Shown one piece after another: positions 10,372-21,135 of a stretch of 64,000 nucleotides of DNA. The position numbers were made by a program, and so were the translations under genes. The notes beneath the pieces are model-generated. The model was not told where the DNA came from. It saw nothing but the letters and a program-made list of their open reading frames with translations, and searched no databases. Origin of the DNA: Liopterus haemorrhoidalis (lineage: Eukaryota > Arthropoda > Insecta > Coleoptera > Dytiscidae); contig OZ020611.1 of the NCBI GenBank assembly GCA_963971575.1, positions 22,055,279-22,119,278 of the forward strand, in the 5' to 3' direction. Numbering within the stretch: the first letter of the stretch is position 1; every line of letters starts with the position of its first letter.

Positions 10372-10388
10372 TATTCTGGGCCCGTAAT
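10372..10388 (-). other. Primer binding site, initiator-Met tRNA internal half
   Basis: Directly inside the 5' LTR the minus strand reads GATTACGGGCCCAG. Drosophila copia uses an internal stretch of initiator-Met tRNA and has TTATGGGCCCAG at this place, so the match has one mismatch in twelve. Confidence 0.75.
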
Positions 10389-10389
10389 C

Positions 10390-10561
10390 TGTTAATGCAG
10401 AGTAATTATATGTATATATAATTGTAATATTTAATATCTATATACATTTCATATAATAATTTTGACATACACTTTACATATTTTTACATATCAATATCAA
10501 TAATTCTATATCCTAGCAACTGTTGATTGCTGATCTTATATGTTACATTTCCGTAGCAACA
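10390..10561 (-). repeat. Copia 5' LTR
   Basis: 172-bp LTR matching 7160-7334 almost perfectly, with TGTTGC...TTAACA termini on the minus strand. It contains the palindromic-looking atatgtatatataattg stretch shared with the other LTR. Confidence 0.93.
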
Positions 10562-10989
10562 AATGCAAAATTTGTAACAAAAGATTGTTGCTTAACATAT
10601 ATATTTGTTATTTAACTTACTTTCAAACAAATTCTTTTCCTGGAATACTTTTATTGAAAAACCCTATCATTAATAATTATTACAAGTACATTTTATCGAT
10701 AACAAATCCTTTTATCATTCTCGAAAGTCAATCAAACATAAGTTTAAATCTTAAAAGATACAACACTTGAATTGTATTTTAATATCGATTAGAATCTATA
10801 TCTTATCGTTTCGACAGCAGGGCTACATGTCTATTTACAAAAAATTAACTGATTAGATTGAATAATCTGGTGCGATCTTACAATTTCGGTACATCACCAT
10901 GAATTTATCTAAATTTTACATTGACGTAGAGGTATATTTATACATTGTATTTAAATCTGTGATATTTACCAATGGCGTGCAACCCGTTT
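10562..10989. other. No gene seen
   Basis: AT-rich DNA between the copia element and the hAT shell. The 76-aa plus frame here has no recognisable motif and partly reads LTR sequence. Confidence 0.5.
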
Positions 10990-11161
10990 ATGTAACGCAG
11001 TGGCGCACCCAGGAGAGGGGCCTGGGGGCTCGCCCCCCCCTAAGAAGGAAGGAAATAAAAATAAAAACACACAAACACACTAGAAAATTTAAAAAAAGAG
11101 ATGTGGTCCTTTTTTAGGGTTTTGTAGGTATGACCAAAAAACCCTTATACCGTCATTTTGT

Positions 11162-11162
11162 C

Positions 11163-11200
<38 letters not shown>

Positions 11201-11201
11201 T
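11162..11201 (+). repeat. (GTCT)n microsatellite in module A copy 3
   Basis: About eight uninterrupted tgtc units at the fixed position 46 bases into the module. Confidence 0.95.
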
Positions 11202-11679
11202 CGGTTAAAATTGTAACCAAACGGCTAAACCTAGAGAGTTGAAATTTGGCATGCTTATACAACTCTTTGACCCGCACATAGGAAAAATACTAAAACATCT
11301 AAAAAACATACCCCCCTAAAAATATAAACAAATATGTGCTCATCGAAAACAAAAATATTTTTTTTTAAATTCTGATTAGGGTATCAAATGAAAGCCCTTA
11401 GTACGTGCATTAACGATCAAATTTTTATTTTTGCAAAATAAATTATTTTGATGCGATTTTTGCCAAAATTGTGCCAAAAAATTTTTGTCCCACACCTGTA
11501 GCCCAGATGGTTTAAACTAAAAATCTAAAAAAATTCTAAGTAATGTATATTGGTGTGAACCGAAATAGTACAACAGGAATTTTTGATCAGATTATGTTTT
11601 CGGAAAATAACGCATTTTTTGTGGTTTTTGGTTCACAAAGTACAAAAGTTATACCAATGTAATACACTCATATGCAAGG

Positions 11680-11768
11680 CGTACGATGGCGTAACGGGTT
11701 ACAGCGCTGGTGTCGGAAGCTAAAATTCTCTGGAAAACGAAGGGTTTCGAGTTCGAGTACGGAGTGAG
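11680..11768 (+). other. tRNA-like cassette of module A copy 3
   Basis: A-box TGGCGTAACGGG (11687-11698) fits the consensus TRGCNNARYNGG exactly. B-box GTTCGAGTAC (11751-11760) is 53 bases downstream. It shares its 3' half (ctggaaaacgaagggtttcg) with the cassette of copy 7. Confidence 0.7.
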
Positions 11769-12199
11769 TTTTATTTTTTCTGTTTTTTTTTTGCATTTTT
11801 ATTATGTTGAAATTATTTTGTCAAAATTCTAGTTATATTTTGACAAATGTTGTATTTAATTTTTAAGAGCGTAAATTTAATAACCAGTCTTATTATATGA
11901 TTAACAGACGATACATTTTTAAAAAATATCGTTCATTTTGCCGTGATTACTACAAAGTAAAATTTGTCCTACACAATCAGCATACCGCCTTCACTTATTA
12001 TATACCTGCGAAACCCTGAAATGTGTGAATATTCACACTTCACATCAATTTTTTTAAGTCGAGGTCGTTACTTGTATTTTAGAAGTGAGGACCTTTTTGT
12101 CTTTAGGTCATCATCACTTTGGATTTTCAAAGCGAGGACCTTTTTTTTGTGTTCCGGGTCCCCCTAACAAAAATTCCTGGGTGCGCCACTGATGTAACG

Positions 12200-13117
12200 T
12201 ATCAGTATAACAGATTCAGTGGCGGAGTCTGCGGTCCATAATAATTCCTAAATGTTTCGTCTCATTTTTCCAAGGGATCAATTCTTTGAAAAAAATTAGG
12301 TCTCTGTTAGGCTGATGTCTTCGCTTGTAGAATAATACTGCTATTGAAAAATACTGTCATTGCACCATCCTTTAACTTAACATTATGCGCCCTTTTTACT
12401 GGAAATTTTGCGTCCATTTTTGTGATCGTATATTTGATATTGGTGATCATGTGTTCATACGAAGGTATAAAAATAGTAGTGGATCTTGATGACCAGCTAC
12501 AATATTGTGTTAAATAGGGCAGGGATTGGAAAATTATTTGACATTAAGTGCAGACCAAAAACACTTTTTTTTTAATAATAATAATATTTATTTCTTGCTA
12601 GACATCTTACGACGTTTACATTTGTCAGTACATATATGATAATTTAATTAAATAAAAGTAGAAAAACATTTGAAAACATTGAAAAATGAAAATAATTATG
12701 ATAGATAAGAGAAAAAAAATATGTATTTATAAAATTAACAAAGGTAGAAAAACAGCTTACATGTTTATGTAATTAACGAAATTAATTTTGAAAAATTCGT
12801 CCGAATTGTAGAAACAAATGTCAATAAGAATTTTTTAAATCTTGAACTTAAATAATTGATATGAATTTGATCAGAGATAAGCATATGAATTTTTTTTCAT
12901 ATGCTTATCTCTGAGTTCAATAACCGGACAATATGATGTGTTCTTTATTAATTTTAAAATTGTTATTTTATATCGTGACTATTAACTAAGCTCTGATGAA
13001 GATTTAAATTAAATCGAAACGTTAGCGAAGTTAATAAATTTGTTTTTATTTTCTGACTGGTCCGAATCCCATTACCTTCAACTATAATTACTAACTTACG
13101 GACGTAACTCATCTAAT
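12200..13117. other. Non-coding stretch with a perfect hairpin and a LINE-like tail motif
   Basis: No gene seen. It holds an 18-bp-stem hairpin (12872-12913) and, near 12990-13050, a ctgatgaagat...tcgaaacgtt...aataaat arrangement often seen at the 3' ends of retroelements. That attribution is weak. Confidence 0.4.
12872..12913. repeat. Perfect inverted repeat, 18-bp arms, 6-T loop
   Basis: Arms read cagagataagcatatgaa and its exact complement around a T6 loop. It is isolated from any recognised element end. Confidence 0.85.
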
Positions 13118-14168
13118 CATAATATTAACTTTCAATCCCATTTTGGGCCCGAAATGGCCTTTATGAAGGATATATATGTTCAGTAAATAAAATTCATATA
13201 TAAAAAAAATGTGTTTTTTTAACCATTTTTAAATTTTTTAATGATTACTGAAGGGGTTAACTCGATTTTATTAGAAATACGCTAAAAAAGTTCTTGTCTC
13301 GCACCCTTTAACCTAAAGGGGTTAAACTAAACATTTAAAAAAATTATAAGTAATGTACATTGATCTGAGCCAGAAACTTTTTTTAACATTTCGTTTTTGG
13401 AAAATATTGTTTTTATGTTTTTGACAAAATTTAAAAAATATTTTTTATGGATTTTTTGTATTTAGGGCTAAATATATGTCTTCCATTGAACTTAATGTTA
13501 TAATAAAAAAAAATAACAGCTTAGAATCGAGTTCATGGGTGAAAGGAGCCTGCAGGTAAAACACCTACTATTTGCCATGATTCAACCTATTGTCTAAATT
13601 AGTTTTGATTTTAAGTTTTTTGTTTTTGAAGTATCAAATAAGAATTAATCATTTTTAGTAGTGAAATATTTATACATCAATTAGCACATTGTTAATTGTG
13701 AGAAATACATTTTTAAAATAAAAAAAAAAAAAAAAATGTAGCCATTTATCGATATATTTCTTATTAATTTAATGAAGACTTAGATATGAAGCGAATACAG
13801 AAAAAATCGAAGCGATTTTTTAACTTAAATTTTACTTTGGTGAAATTCTCGCAAATTATTTAAATTTATTTTATAAAATTTAAATGAAAGCTCTTAGTAC
13901 TCATATAACGACTATAAAACTTTTTATCAAAAAAATATTCTTAGACATCCAGCATTCTGTAGGCTTCTTACACTTATTAAATATTTACAAAACCCTGAAA
14001 TGTGTAAAATTTCACACTTTTTATTTTTAATAAACCTCTTCAGTAATCATTACAAAATTTAAAAATGAAAAAATCACAATTTTTTATGAATGAATTTTAT
14101 TTACGAACATATATATCCTTCATAAAAGCCATTTCGGGCCCAAAATGGGATTGAAAGTTGATATTATG
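13118..14168. mobile_element. Long-TIR DNA element with a module A-like core
   Basis: Inverted ends of about 130 bp starting CATAATATYAACTTTCAATC and including tttgggcccgaaatggc and gaaggatatatatgttc, with few mismatches. Target duplication is not clear. The interior carries divergent module A blocks: a gtaatgtacattgatctgagcc block, a reverse-type cgcaccctttaacc block and, just inside the right end, aaaaccctgaaatgtgt plus a tcacac hairpin. It also carries the family B blocks. No transposase. Confidence 0.85.
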
Positions 14169-15146
14169 GTGTCGAGAAATAAAAGAAATTCATAAAAAAA
14201 TATTAATTTTCTCTCGTACCTTGTTTGAATCATCGTAGCTGTCATTTGTCTCGCTTCACAAACCATGAATCGTATTTATTTTCGCCCGAGTATATTCGGG
14301 AATAATCTTTTATTTATCTCGGGTGTGGGAACTTTCGCACATAATAGCCGCTCGAGTATACTCGGGCGTAGTCCTTAAGCGGTTAAGGGATAGCGTGAAA
14401 TAAACGGAAACAGTGGTTTATTAACGAGTAGTGGGTAATTAACGGGCAGTGGTATCGAATACCCGGTTCCAAAATTTTTTAATTCTCGTCCTACACCATA
14501 CTATACCCAACTTCGCCATCGATGATCCAAAGATCTCGATGCGTTTTCGGATTATCTGCCATGTTCAATTCTACTTATTCTTGAATTCAAAAACTTCCCC
14601 TAACACCAACTAAATTTAAAAACCATAAAAACATACCCTATTCGATTCAAATTTTAAATTTTAAAGCTCGCATAAATCTCGATCCTAAATTGAACATATT
14701 CATTTAACAGCGATGACTGCAGCAATTTGCAAGGGAGATTCTGTCTCAATATGCTGAAAGCTAATGTAGATGCAACCCTATTACTGGAGGGGTGCGTTCA
14801 ATTGCTCGAAACAACATCATTTCACGCTCCTGTGACCTTTGATTTCAGCAGTTAACGTAAGATAGCGCAATTGACTATTTATCATGTGTGTTTTGTGCTT
14901 TTTAGGTTATTTTGATAAATTAAAGTGGTTTTGTATGGAAAGAGATGCTTTAGCATTATTAGTTACAGTGTCTGGATGCGAATATTTGACTAGAATATCT
15001 GGATATATTTATATAGTCCATTCCCGCTTTTTCCTTATGTCACTACAGATACACATAAATAAATAAATAAATACAGAACTTTAGCAGGAAATTATGACAG
15101 TACGCCATTGTCCATAAGTAACGTGTTGAGATTTATCAAAATCTCA
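14169..15146. other. No gene seen; imperfect inverted CCCGAGTATA motifs
   Basis: A cgcccgagtatattcggg motif (about 14283) and a cgctcgagtatactcgggcg motif (about 14352) lie about 70 bases apart. The rest is AT-rich. The 60-aa frame at 14884-15066 has no recognisable motif. Confidence 0.45.
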
Positions 15147-15401
15147 TTAACCCATTTAAACCTGAAACTTTTTTTTAAAAAAAAAAATGTTTTTTTGTAA
15201 AAATTTAGTTAATTGTGTATAAATATGCATGAAAATGATTATATTTTTTTTTTCTACTGATCAGAATAGCCACAACATACTGTACTTTTTAAAGGAGGGT
15301 AGGACTATATACTACTATAAGAATAATAACAACCTATTTATTTAAATGCTTTATTAATTCAAAATTATTTTATAAACTCTAATATAAACTAAACTATAAA
15401 A

Positions 15402-15520
15402 TTATTTGCTTGTATGATAGTCCAAAAAACAATTTTTAGGATGTAAACCTACATTAGGTACATTTTTTACAAACAAAATTAGCTTTTTTGCTGCAAACAG
15501 CGCAACGTCTTTGTGCAAAA
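15402..15520 (-). pseudogene. piggyBac transposase C-terminal cysteine-rich domain, frameshifted
   Basis: The minus strand reads CAVCSKKANFVCKKC in one frame and then VGLHPKNCFLDYHT in the next, followed by a stop. This is the C-x2-C...C-x2-C...C...CF-x2-YHT arrangement of the piggyBac zinc-binding tail that recognises the element ends. A single-base frameshift lies between the two parts, and the DDD catalytic core is gone. The neighbouring TTAA-flanked ends support the assignment. Confidence 0.8.
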
Positions 15521-15524
15521 TAAA

Positions 15525-15722
15525 TGGATGGTCAGGGACCTCAAAGAGTTGTGTATGTTTTGTTTGACTCTGGATGGTCAGGGACCTCAAGGAGTTCAGA
15601 GGAACTCTGGATGGTCAGGGACCTCAAGGAGATGTGTTTGTTTTGTTCGACGCTGAATGTTCAAGGACCTCAAGGAGTTCAGTGAAACTCTGGATGGTCA
15701 GGAACCTCAAGGAGACGGACAA
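15525..15722. repeat. Minisatellite alternating 46-bp and 37-bp units
   Basis: Five units each starting with a ggatggtcagggacctcaa-type core. They alternate a long form with tgtttgttttgttcgac and a short form with gttcagaggaactct, giving an 83-bp higher-order period. It sits just upstream (minus strand) of the cysteine-rich remnant. Confidence 0.85.
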
Positions 15723-15930
15723 AACTAACATTATGTTTTCGTTTACTCTGTTTTATTTTGCAGTTATTAAATTCTGAAGATGCCACGAGGACGGGGCAGG
15801 AGCAGGACGGCCGTGTTACGATAATAAGTTGTTTTATTTTTCAGTTATTTTGAGTAAATAAAGTTAAATAACATAAATTTCACTAATGTATTCAAAACTT
15901 CATAAATAAAATATGGTAGGACATAATCCT

Positions 15931-15952
15931 ACCGTCCTTTTAAAAGGACGGT
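15931..15952. repeat. Perfect 22-bp palindrome in the piggyBac relic
   Basis: The sequence is its own reverse complement, with arms accgtcctttt. The half ccttttaaaaggacggtagg recurs next to the right terminus (16276-16295), so it may be a subterminal binding repeat. Confidence 0.8.
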
Positions 15953-16404
15953 GGCTTTATTCATTGAATATCGTTTGCCGGTTTCAACAAAATTTAAGTT
16001 TTTGAGGTTATGAGTATATAAAAATATACCGTCTAACATAAATGTATTTTATAATTTTAAAATTTAAGAATAATAATAAAATAACTTTCCTAGAATTAGC
16101 CATTGTCAATGCTCATAAAACGTAAGCGATTGAAACGGCAATAAAATTTACAAAAATGACAACAATTGTTTGAAACTTGCTATAAATGATGTTTGATAAA
16201 CACAGTGATCATAACATATTACGCCATCTCAAATTATTTGTTTTTACTAATTAATTTAGCGCGATTTTTGAAAATCCTTTTAAAAGGACGGTAGGTTTAA
16301 ATGGGTTAATTCAATTACATAGTATTTCTTTATTAATTATATAGTATTTTTTCCCAGTACTATATAACTGGACTTGTGCACTACTGTACAAATCTGTATA
16401 GTTA

Positions 16405-16406
16405 CT

Positions 16407-16444
<38 letters not shown>

Positions 16445-16457
16445 ACAAACAAACAAA

Positions 16458-16528
<71 letters not shown>

Positions 16529-16530
16529 AT
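16405..16530. repeat. (AAAT)n microsatellite
   Basis: About 30 aaat units with a few aaac variants. The 105-aa minus-strand frame over it (runs of YLFI) is only this repeat translated. Confidence 0.95.
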
Positions 16531-16974
16531 ATGAATAGTAAATACTTACGAATGAAAAGTACTTCTTTTAGTATTTGTATTTTGCGTTTTTGCTCGGCCG
16601 CAGACAGTATTGCTAACCATTTTGACAAGATACCAAATTTCAGATTAAATGCGTATTTTTATTTTAAATTATAAAATATCTAAAAACTATTTTAGCCCTG
16701 TCTTCTATTTATGATTTATAAATTATGAATATACTTTATATTATCAAAATGAATATTAATAACAGGGTTGCCAGATTATTATTTTTCCAAATCGGGATTT
16801 TTACCAAATAAATATAAAAAAATCGGAATTAAGGCGCAAAAAGCGGAACAACCTAATAAAATGTACAGTTCAAAATATTTAAAAATGTTTATAAAAAGAC
16901 TTTCTCCCAAAATAGTAGTGACGAGCAAAAAAAAAACAAAGGTCCTCACTCCCAAAATAAAAGTGATTAACAAA

Positions 16975-18030
16975 AAAAAAATTGATGTGAAGTGTAAATT
17001 TTCACACATTTCAGGGTTTCGCAGGCATTTATTAACTGTGTGATGATTATTTGGGATGTCAAAACAAATTTTATGTCAAAATATTTTTTTATGATTTTTT
17101 TTCGAATGCCTAATACCATTATTTAAATTTCTAAATATGTGCAGTATTTTTTTTTTTATATAGCAAGGTTCATTAAGATTTTGAAAATTGCGCCTATGGC
17201 TTCCATTGGTTGCTTAAATCATAAGCCTCGCCCTCTGATACCTTCAAATATAGAATTATATTTTAATTTCAACACTTCCCACTGGTTATTAAATTTACGC
17301 TTTTAAAAATTAAATGCAACATTTACCAAAATATAACTAGAATTTTGACAAAATAATTTAAACAAAATAAAAATGCAAAAAAAAAACTGAAAAAATAAAA
17401 ATTGACGGGATTCGAACACAGTTTCTTACAGTAGTTTCATCAACTCACTAAGCGAGAACGCTACCACTGTGCTATACAGGATCACTCGTTTACTACGTTA
17501 AATAGCGGATTAAATATATTACATATATTACTTAAAAACACAAAAAATGCGTTATTTTCCGAAAACATAATCAGATCAAAAATTCCTGTTTTACTATTCC
17601 AGTTCACACCAATGTACATTACTGAGATTTTTTTCAGATTTTTAGTTTAAACCATCTGGGCTACAGGGTGTGGGACAAAAATTTTTTTGCACAATTTTGG
17701 CAAAAATCGCCTCAAAATAATTTATTTCGCAAAAATAAAATTTTGATCGTTAATCCACGTCCCAAGGGCTTTCATTTGATACCCTACAAAGAATTTTAAA
17801 AAAATATTTTTTTTTTCTATGAGCATATATTTGTTTATATTTTTAGGGGGATATGTTCTTTAGATGTTTTAGTATTTTTCCTATGTGCGGGTCAAAGAGT
17901 TGTATAAGCATGCCAAATTTCAACTCTCTAGGTTTAGCCGTTTGGCTACAATTTTTACCGAACAGACAGACAGACAGACAGACGACAAAATGACGGTATA
18001 AGGGTTTTTTGGTCATACCTACAAAACCCT
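16975..18030 (-). repeat. Module A copy 4 (reverse)
   Basis: Complete copy. It shows the reverse right end (ttgatgtgaagtgtaaattttcac), the right arm including the gtgcagtattttttt/tatagcaaggttc block, the tRNA-like cassette, the left arm, a short GACA tract (about five units) and the start hairpin ending acaaaaccct at 18030. Confidence 0.92.
17400..17490 (-). other. tRNA-like cassette of module A copy 4 (best tRNA match)
   Basis: On the minus strand the A-box region TAGCACAGTGGTAGCG (A-box core 17464-17474) is followed by ctcgcttagtgag, much like the anticodon arm of an Ala-type tRNA, and by B-box GTTCGAATCCC (17407-17417). No convincing acceptor stem was found. Confidence 0.75.
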
Positions 18031-18348
18031 AAAAGGTCCCAAGTGATGAGCAAGACAATTTTTTTTGATTAATTCGTGATTTTAGATGTCCCGCGCGGGA
18101 CAGTCTATTTTTGTTCAAACAGCGGGACGTCTCGCTTCTGGCAATCCTGGTTAATAATCACATTTTAATACGAAGACAACAAAATATTGGCAGCCATTGT
18201 AGTCGTTGGAATGACGTAATTTCCGTCAGAATTTTTTTTTTGTCAAAATTGATAACGCCTTCTTCTTTTAGACTTTTTATTCAAAGAGGCAGGTAACCTT
18301 AAAAAAAAAAAGAAATTACTATCTAGTTCAACATTGTCTTATAAAATT

Positions 18349-18831
18349 ATATTGTCAAAATTCTAGTTATATTTTGGCAAAGTTGCATTTAATTTTTAAA
18401 AGCGTAAATTTAATAACCAATTGGAATTGTTAGAATTATATTTTCATTCTATGTGCCATGTATAAGAAATCAGAGAGGCGGAGCATATGACTTAAAACAA
18501 CCATCCATACTTTCTATAGCTTCCATAGCCATTGGCGCAATTTTCAAAATCTTAATGAACCTTGCTATATAAAAAAATACTGCACATATTTAGAAACCTA
18601 AATAATGGTATTAGGTACTCGAATTAAAATTAACACATCAATATTTTAACATAAAATTTGTATTTAAAGATCTTAGATTAACAGACGATAAGTTATTTTA
18701 AAAATATCGTTCATTTTTCCGTGATTACTACAAAGAAAAAATTGTCCCACACACTCAGCATGCTGCCTTTACTTATTATATACCTACAAAACTCGGAAAT
18801 GTGTGAAAATTCACACTTAACATCAATTTTT
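18349..18831 (+). repeat. Module A right-arm fragment, head-to-tail with copy 5
   Basis: Begins within attgtcaaaattctagttat and runs to catcaattttt. The next base starts AGGGTTTTG of copy 5. It has no tRNA-like cassette or left arm. The two units share a single T5 tract. Confidence 0.88.
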
Positions 18832-18878
18832 AGGGTTTTGTAGGTATGACCAAAAAACCCTTATACCGTCATTTTGTC

Positions 18879-18924
<46 letters not shown>

Positions 18925-19890
18925 TCGGTAAAAATTGTAAAACGGCTAAACCTAGAGAGTGGAAATTTGGCATGCTTATACAACTCTTTGACCCGCACAT
19001 AGGAAAAATACTAAAACATCTAAAAAACATATCCCCCTAAAATAAAAACAAATATGTGCTCATCGAAAAAAATATATATTTTTTTAAAATTCTGAGTAGG
19101 GTATCAAATGAAAGCCCTTGGTACTTGGATTAACGATCAAATTTTAATTTTTGCAAAATAAATTATTTTGAAGCGATTTTTGCCAAAATTGTGCAAAAAA
19201 AATTTTGCCCCACACCCTGTAGCCCAGATGGTTTAAACTAAAAATCTGAAAAAAATCTAAGTAATGTACATTGATGTGAACCGGAATAGTACAACAGGAA
19301 TTTTTGATCAGATTATGTTTTTGGAACAAAAAGCATTTTTTGTGTTTTTTTGCTAATAATGTTATAGTTATATACTTATATAGACGCTAAACAGTAACGT
19401 GTTTCTTGGTGCAGTGGCTACGATACTTGCATTCTGCCCGAGAAATTGAGTTCGAATCCTACGAGAGGAGACAATATTGTTTTTTATTTTTTTTTGCATT
19501 TTTATATTGTTTAAATTATTTTTTTTTAATTCTAGTTATATTTTGGCAATTGTTGCATTTAATTTTTAAAAGCGTAAATTTAATAACCAGTGTACACGAA
19601 TGAGTTTCGTGTACAGAATGTACACGAAATCAAAGGGGAGGAGCTATGACTAAAAACAACCAATGGAAGCCATAGGCGCAATTTTCAAAATCTTAATGAA
19701 CCTTGATATATAAAAAAAATACTGCACATCTTTAGAAACTTAAATAATGGTAATAGGCATTCGAATTAAAATTCATAAAAAAATATTTTGACATAAAATT
19801 TGTTTTGGCATCCCAAATAATCATCATTCACTTACTAAATACCTGCAAAACCCTGAAATGTGTGAAAATTCACACTTAACATCCATTTTT
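18832..19890 (+). repeat. Module A copy 5 (forward)
   Basis: Complete copy with about ten GTCT units, the standard left arm, a cassette at about 19398-19472, and a right arm ending gtgtgaaaattcacacttaac. The right flank ttttttagatattaatt shows no minisatellite. Confidence 0.92.
19398..19472 (+). other. tRNA-like cassette of module A copy 5
   Basis: A-box-like TGGTGCAGTGG (19407-19417) and B-box AGTTCGAATCC (19449-19459). The gap of about 31 bases is short but within tRNA range. The sequence is not shared with the other cassettes. Confidence 0.68.
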
Positions 19891-20640
19891 TAGATATTAA
19901 TTAAAATAAAAATTAGTACCTTGGAAGAATAATTTTATTCAGAATCTATGGCTCCATAAGCAATCGTTTTACTATGAAGCATTGAATAAAGTTACCTAAT
20001 GGGGGGTCTATTTTAAGACGTTAATATCCTGTCTGGATAAGAGAAAGAATAAATGTCTCCTTGTTATCCAGCCTAATCTCTAAACTTCATAACAAAATCA
20101 TAAATTCATAAACAAACTCCCAATTTTTGTGATGTGTAGAAAATGAGCTCGCGGTTCCAGAGAAGAAGAGAACTGATTGCCACAGAGAACTCCGCATAAG
20201 TTACCGGAAACGATCTATATCCATCCGGTGCCGGAAAACATTCATATTAACTTATAAACCGGAGCGGAGCGAGCGCCATCTAGCTACCGTTCAGCCCATC
20301 GGCATTGCACACGATATACATCGTTGAAAAAACAAAAGGGTTGTTTAGCTTGAGATTTATTACTGGAAATGGAACAATAGATTAAATACATGAAAGAATT
20401 AGCTGCTTAGTGGAACGAGAAGATCATTTTTAACTTCAACAAACAATTAAAAATTATATGAATAATTTGAAAATGTTGTAATGCTGAACTTTGACTTTTG
20501 AATTTATCCGTTTCATTGGATAGTCATAATTTAAAAATTTCATTCCATTTCATGTGAACATTATCAAAGTCAAATCGACAATACCTCACATTTTTCTAAA
20601 ATAAATATTACGCCGAAACTTTGGTCTCATTCAAATTAAT
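19891..20640. other. No gene seen
   Basis: Mixed-composition single-copy-looking DNA. The stretch 20130-20330 is GC-richer than its surroundings but has no open frame with recognisable motifs. Confidence 0.45.
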
Positions 20641-20663
20641 GGTAAATGGAGAATCCGCAAGAA

Positions 20664-20790
20664 CGAAGATTTTCAAGGCTGAGTATCTCACAAGAAATGT
20701 GACGTAAACGGTTACAGTGGATAGGATACGTGATGAGAATGAAAGAATACATAATGGTAAAGAAGATCTGGACAGGTAAATGAACACCCA
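20664..20790 (+). pseudogene. Non-LTR retroelement ORF2 C-terminal relic, part 1
   Basis: Reads RRFSRLSISQEM, a stop, then RKRLQWIGYVMRMKEYIM, resembling the R-R-L-x-W-x-G-H-V-x-R-M tail block of many LINE ORF2 proteins. The matching downstream tail lies at 22450-22566 beyond a hAT-related insertion. Decayed. Confidence 0.5.
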
Positions 20791-20998
20791 TTGACCAGTG
20801 GGAAGACCTCACAAAATTTGGAGGGACAGCCAGGGCCGGATTTACTGAACACGAGGCCCTAGGCTACTCAAATTTTTAGGCCCCTTCAATAGACCACCTC
20901 TTTTTTTTTTAATATTTCTAAGTTTATCACTTTCAATGCTCAGAATGCTCAGTGCGGATAACCTGTATTGTGACATTGTGCTCCTTATATTCATTTTT

Positions 20999-21045
20999 AG
21001 GGTTTTGTAGGTATGACCAAAAAACCCTTATACCGTCATTTTGTC

Positions 21046-21135
<90 letters not shown>

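Larger units (their letters stand above)
7160..10561 (-). mobile_element. Copia-type LTR retrotransposon, internally deleted, with nested LINE
   Basis: Minus-strand element bounded by two 172-175-bp repeats, 5' LTR at 10390-10561 and 3' LTR at 7160-7334. They differ visibly only by a 3-bp indel, so insertion is recent. Flanks AATAC (7155-7159) and AATGC (10562-10566) form a 5-bp duplication with one mismatch. Coding order on the minus strand is gag with a CCHC knuckle, protease (CLDSGSTSHM), then reverse transcriptase and RNase H, which is the copia/Pseudoviridae order. The integrase and N-terminal reverse transcriptase are missing. A LINE fragment sits at the gap, and gag and pol carry frameshifts. 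The element is not autonomous. Confidence 0.95.
11116..12055 (+). repeat. Module A copy 3 (forward)
   Basis: Starts AGGGTTTTGTAGGTATGACC after ggtcctttttt and ends with the gtgtgaatattcacac hairpin and cacatcaattttt. Order: hairpin start, (GTCT)8, left-arm blocks, tRNA-like cassette, right-arm blocks. The right arm lacks part of the tgcacatatttagaaac segment, so this copy is short. Confidence 0.9.
10998..12191. mobile_element. hAT shell 1 (TSD ATGTAACG) enclosing module A copy 3
   Basis: Ends CAGTGGCGCACCCAGGA and its near-exact inverse, flanked by a perfect 8-bp duplication ATGTAACG (10990-10997 and 12192-12199). Subterminal sequence is G/C-run rich (cctgggggctcgccccccc on the left, ccgggtccccc on the right). 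The centre is occupied by a full module A, with minisatellite units (gtgaggacctttt) right of it. There is no transposase. The element at 28288-28451 has a related end and no module. Confidence 0.9.
15151..16305 (-). mobile_element. piggyBac-type element relic, TTAA flanks
   Basis: Ends CCCATTTAAACCT with its inverse at the right end, each bordered by TTAA (15147-15150 and 16306-16309), the piggyBac target. The interior retains only the C-terminal cysteine-rich part of a transposase on the minus strand, a two-length minisatellite and AT-rich filler. Confidence 0.88.
16763..18149. mobile_element. hAT shell 2 (TSD RTTAATAA) enclosing module A copy 4
   Basis: Ends CAGGGTTGCCAGA and CAGGATTGCCAGA (right end reversed). 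The flanks attaataa (16755-16762) and gttaataa (18150-18157) match at 7 of 8. The terminal parts contain tcgggattttt and gcgggacgtctcgc motifs, and the centre is a reverse module A with minisatellite pieces on both sides (16917-16975 and 18031-18055). No transposase. Confidence 0.85.

Noticed and set aside
16311..16628. 105-aa frame with YLFIYLFI repeats as a membrane protein
   Set aside because: It is the (AAAT)n microsatellite read in one frame, with no flanking coding signature.
17400..17490. Functional tRNA gene
   Set aside because: The A- and B-boxes are good, but I could not pair an acceptor stem or a clean anticodon arm, and the sequence is embedded in a repeat. The same holds for the other cassettes.
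18846..19040. Repeated frames reading MTKKPLYRHFVVCLSVCLSVC (also 20952, 42164, 42619)
   Set aside because: They are translations of the module A start and its GTCT tract. The apparent conservation is that of a non-coding repeat, with frames lost in other copies.
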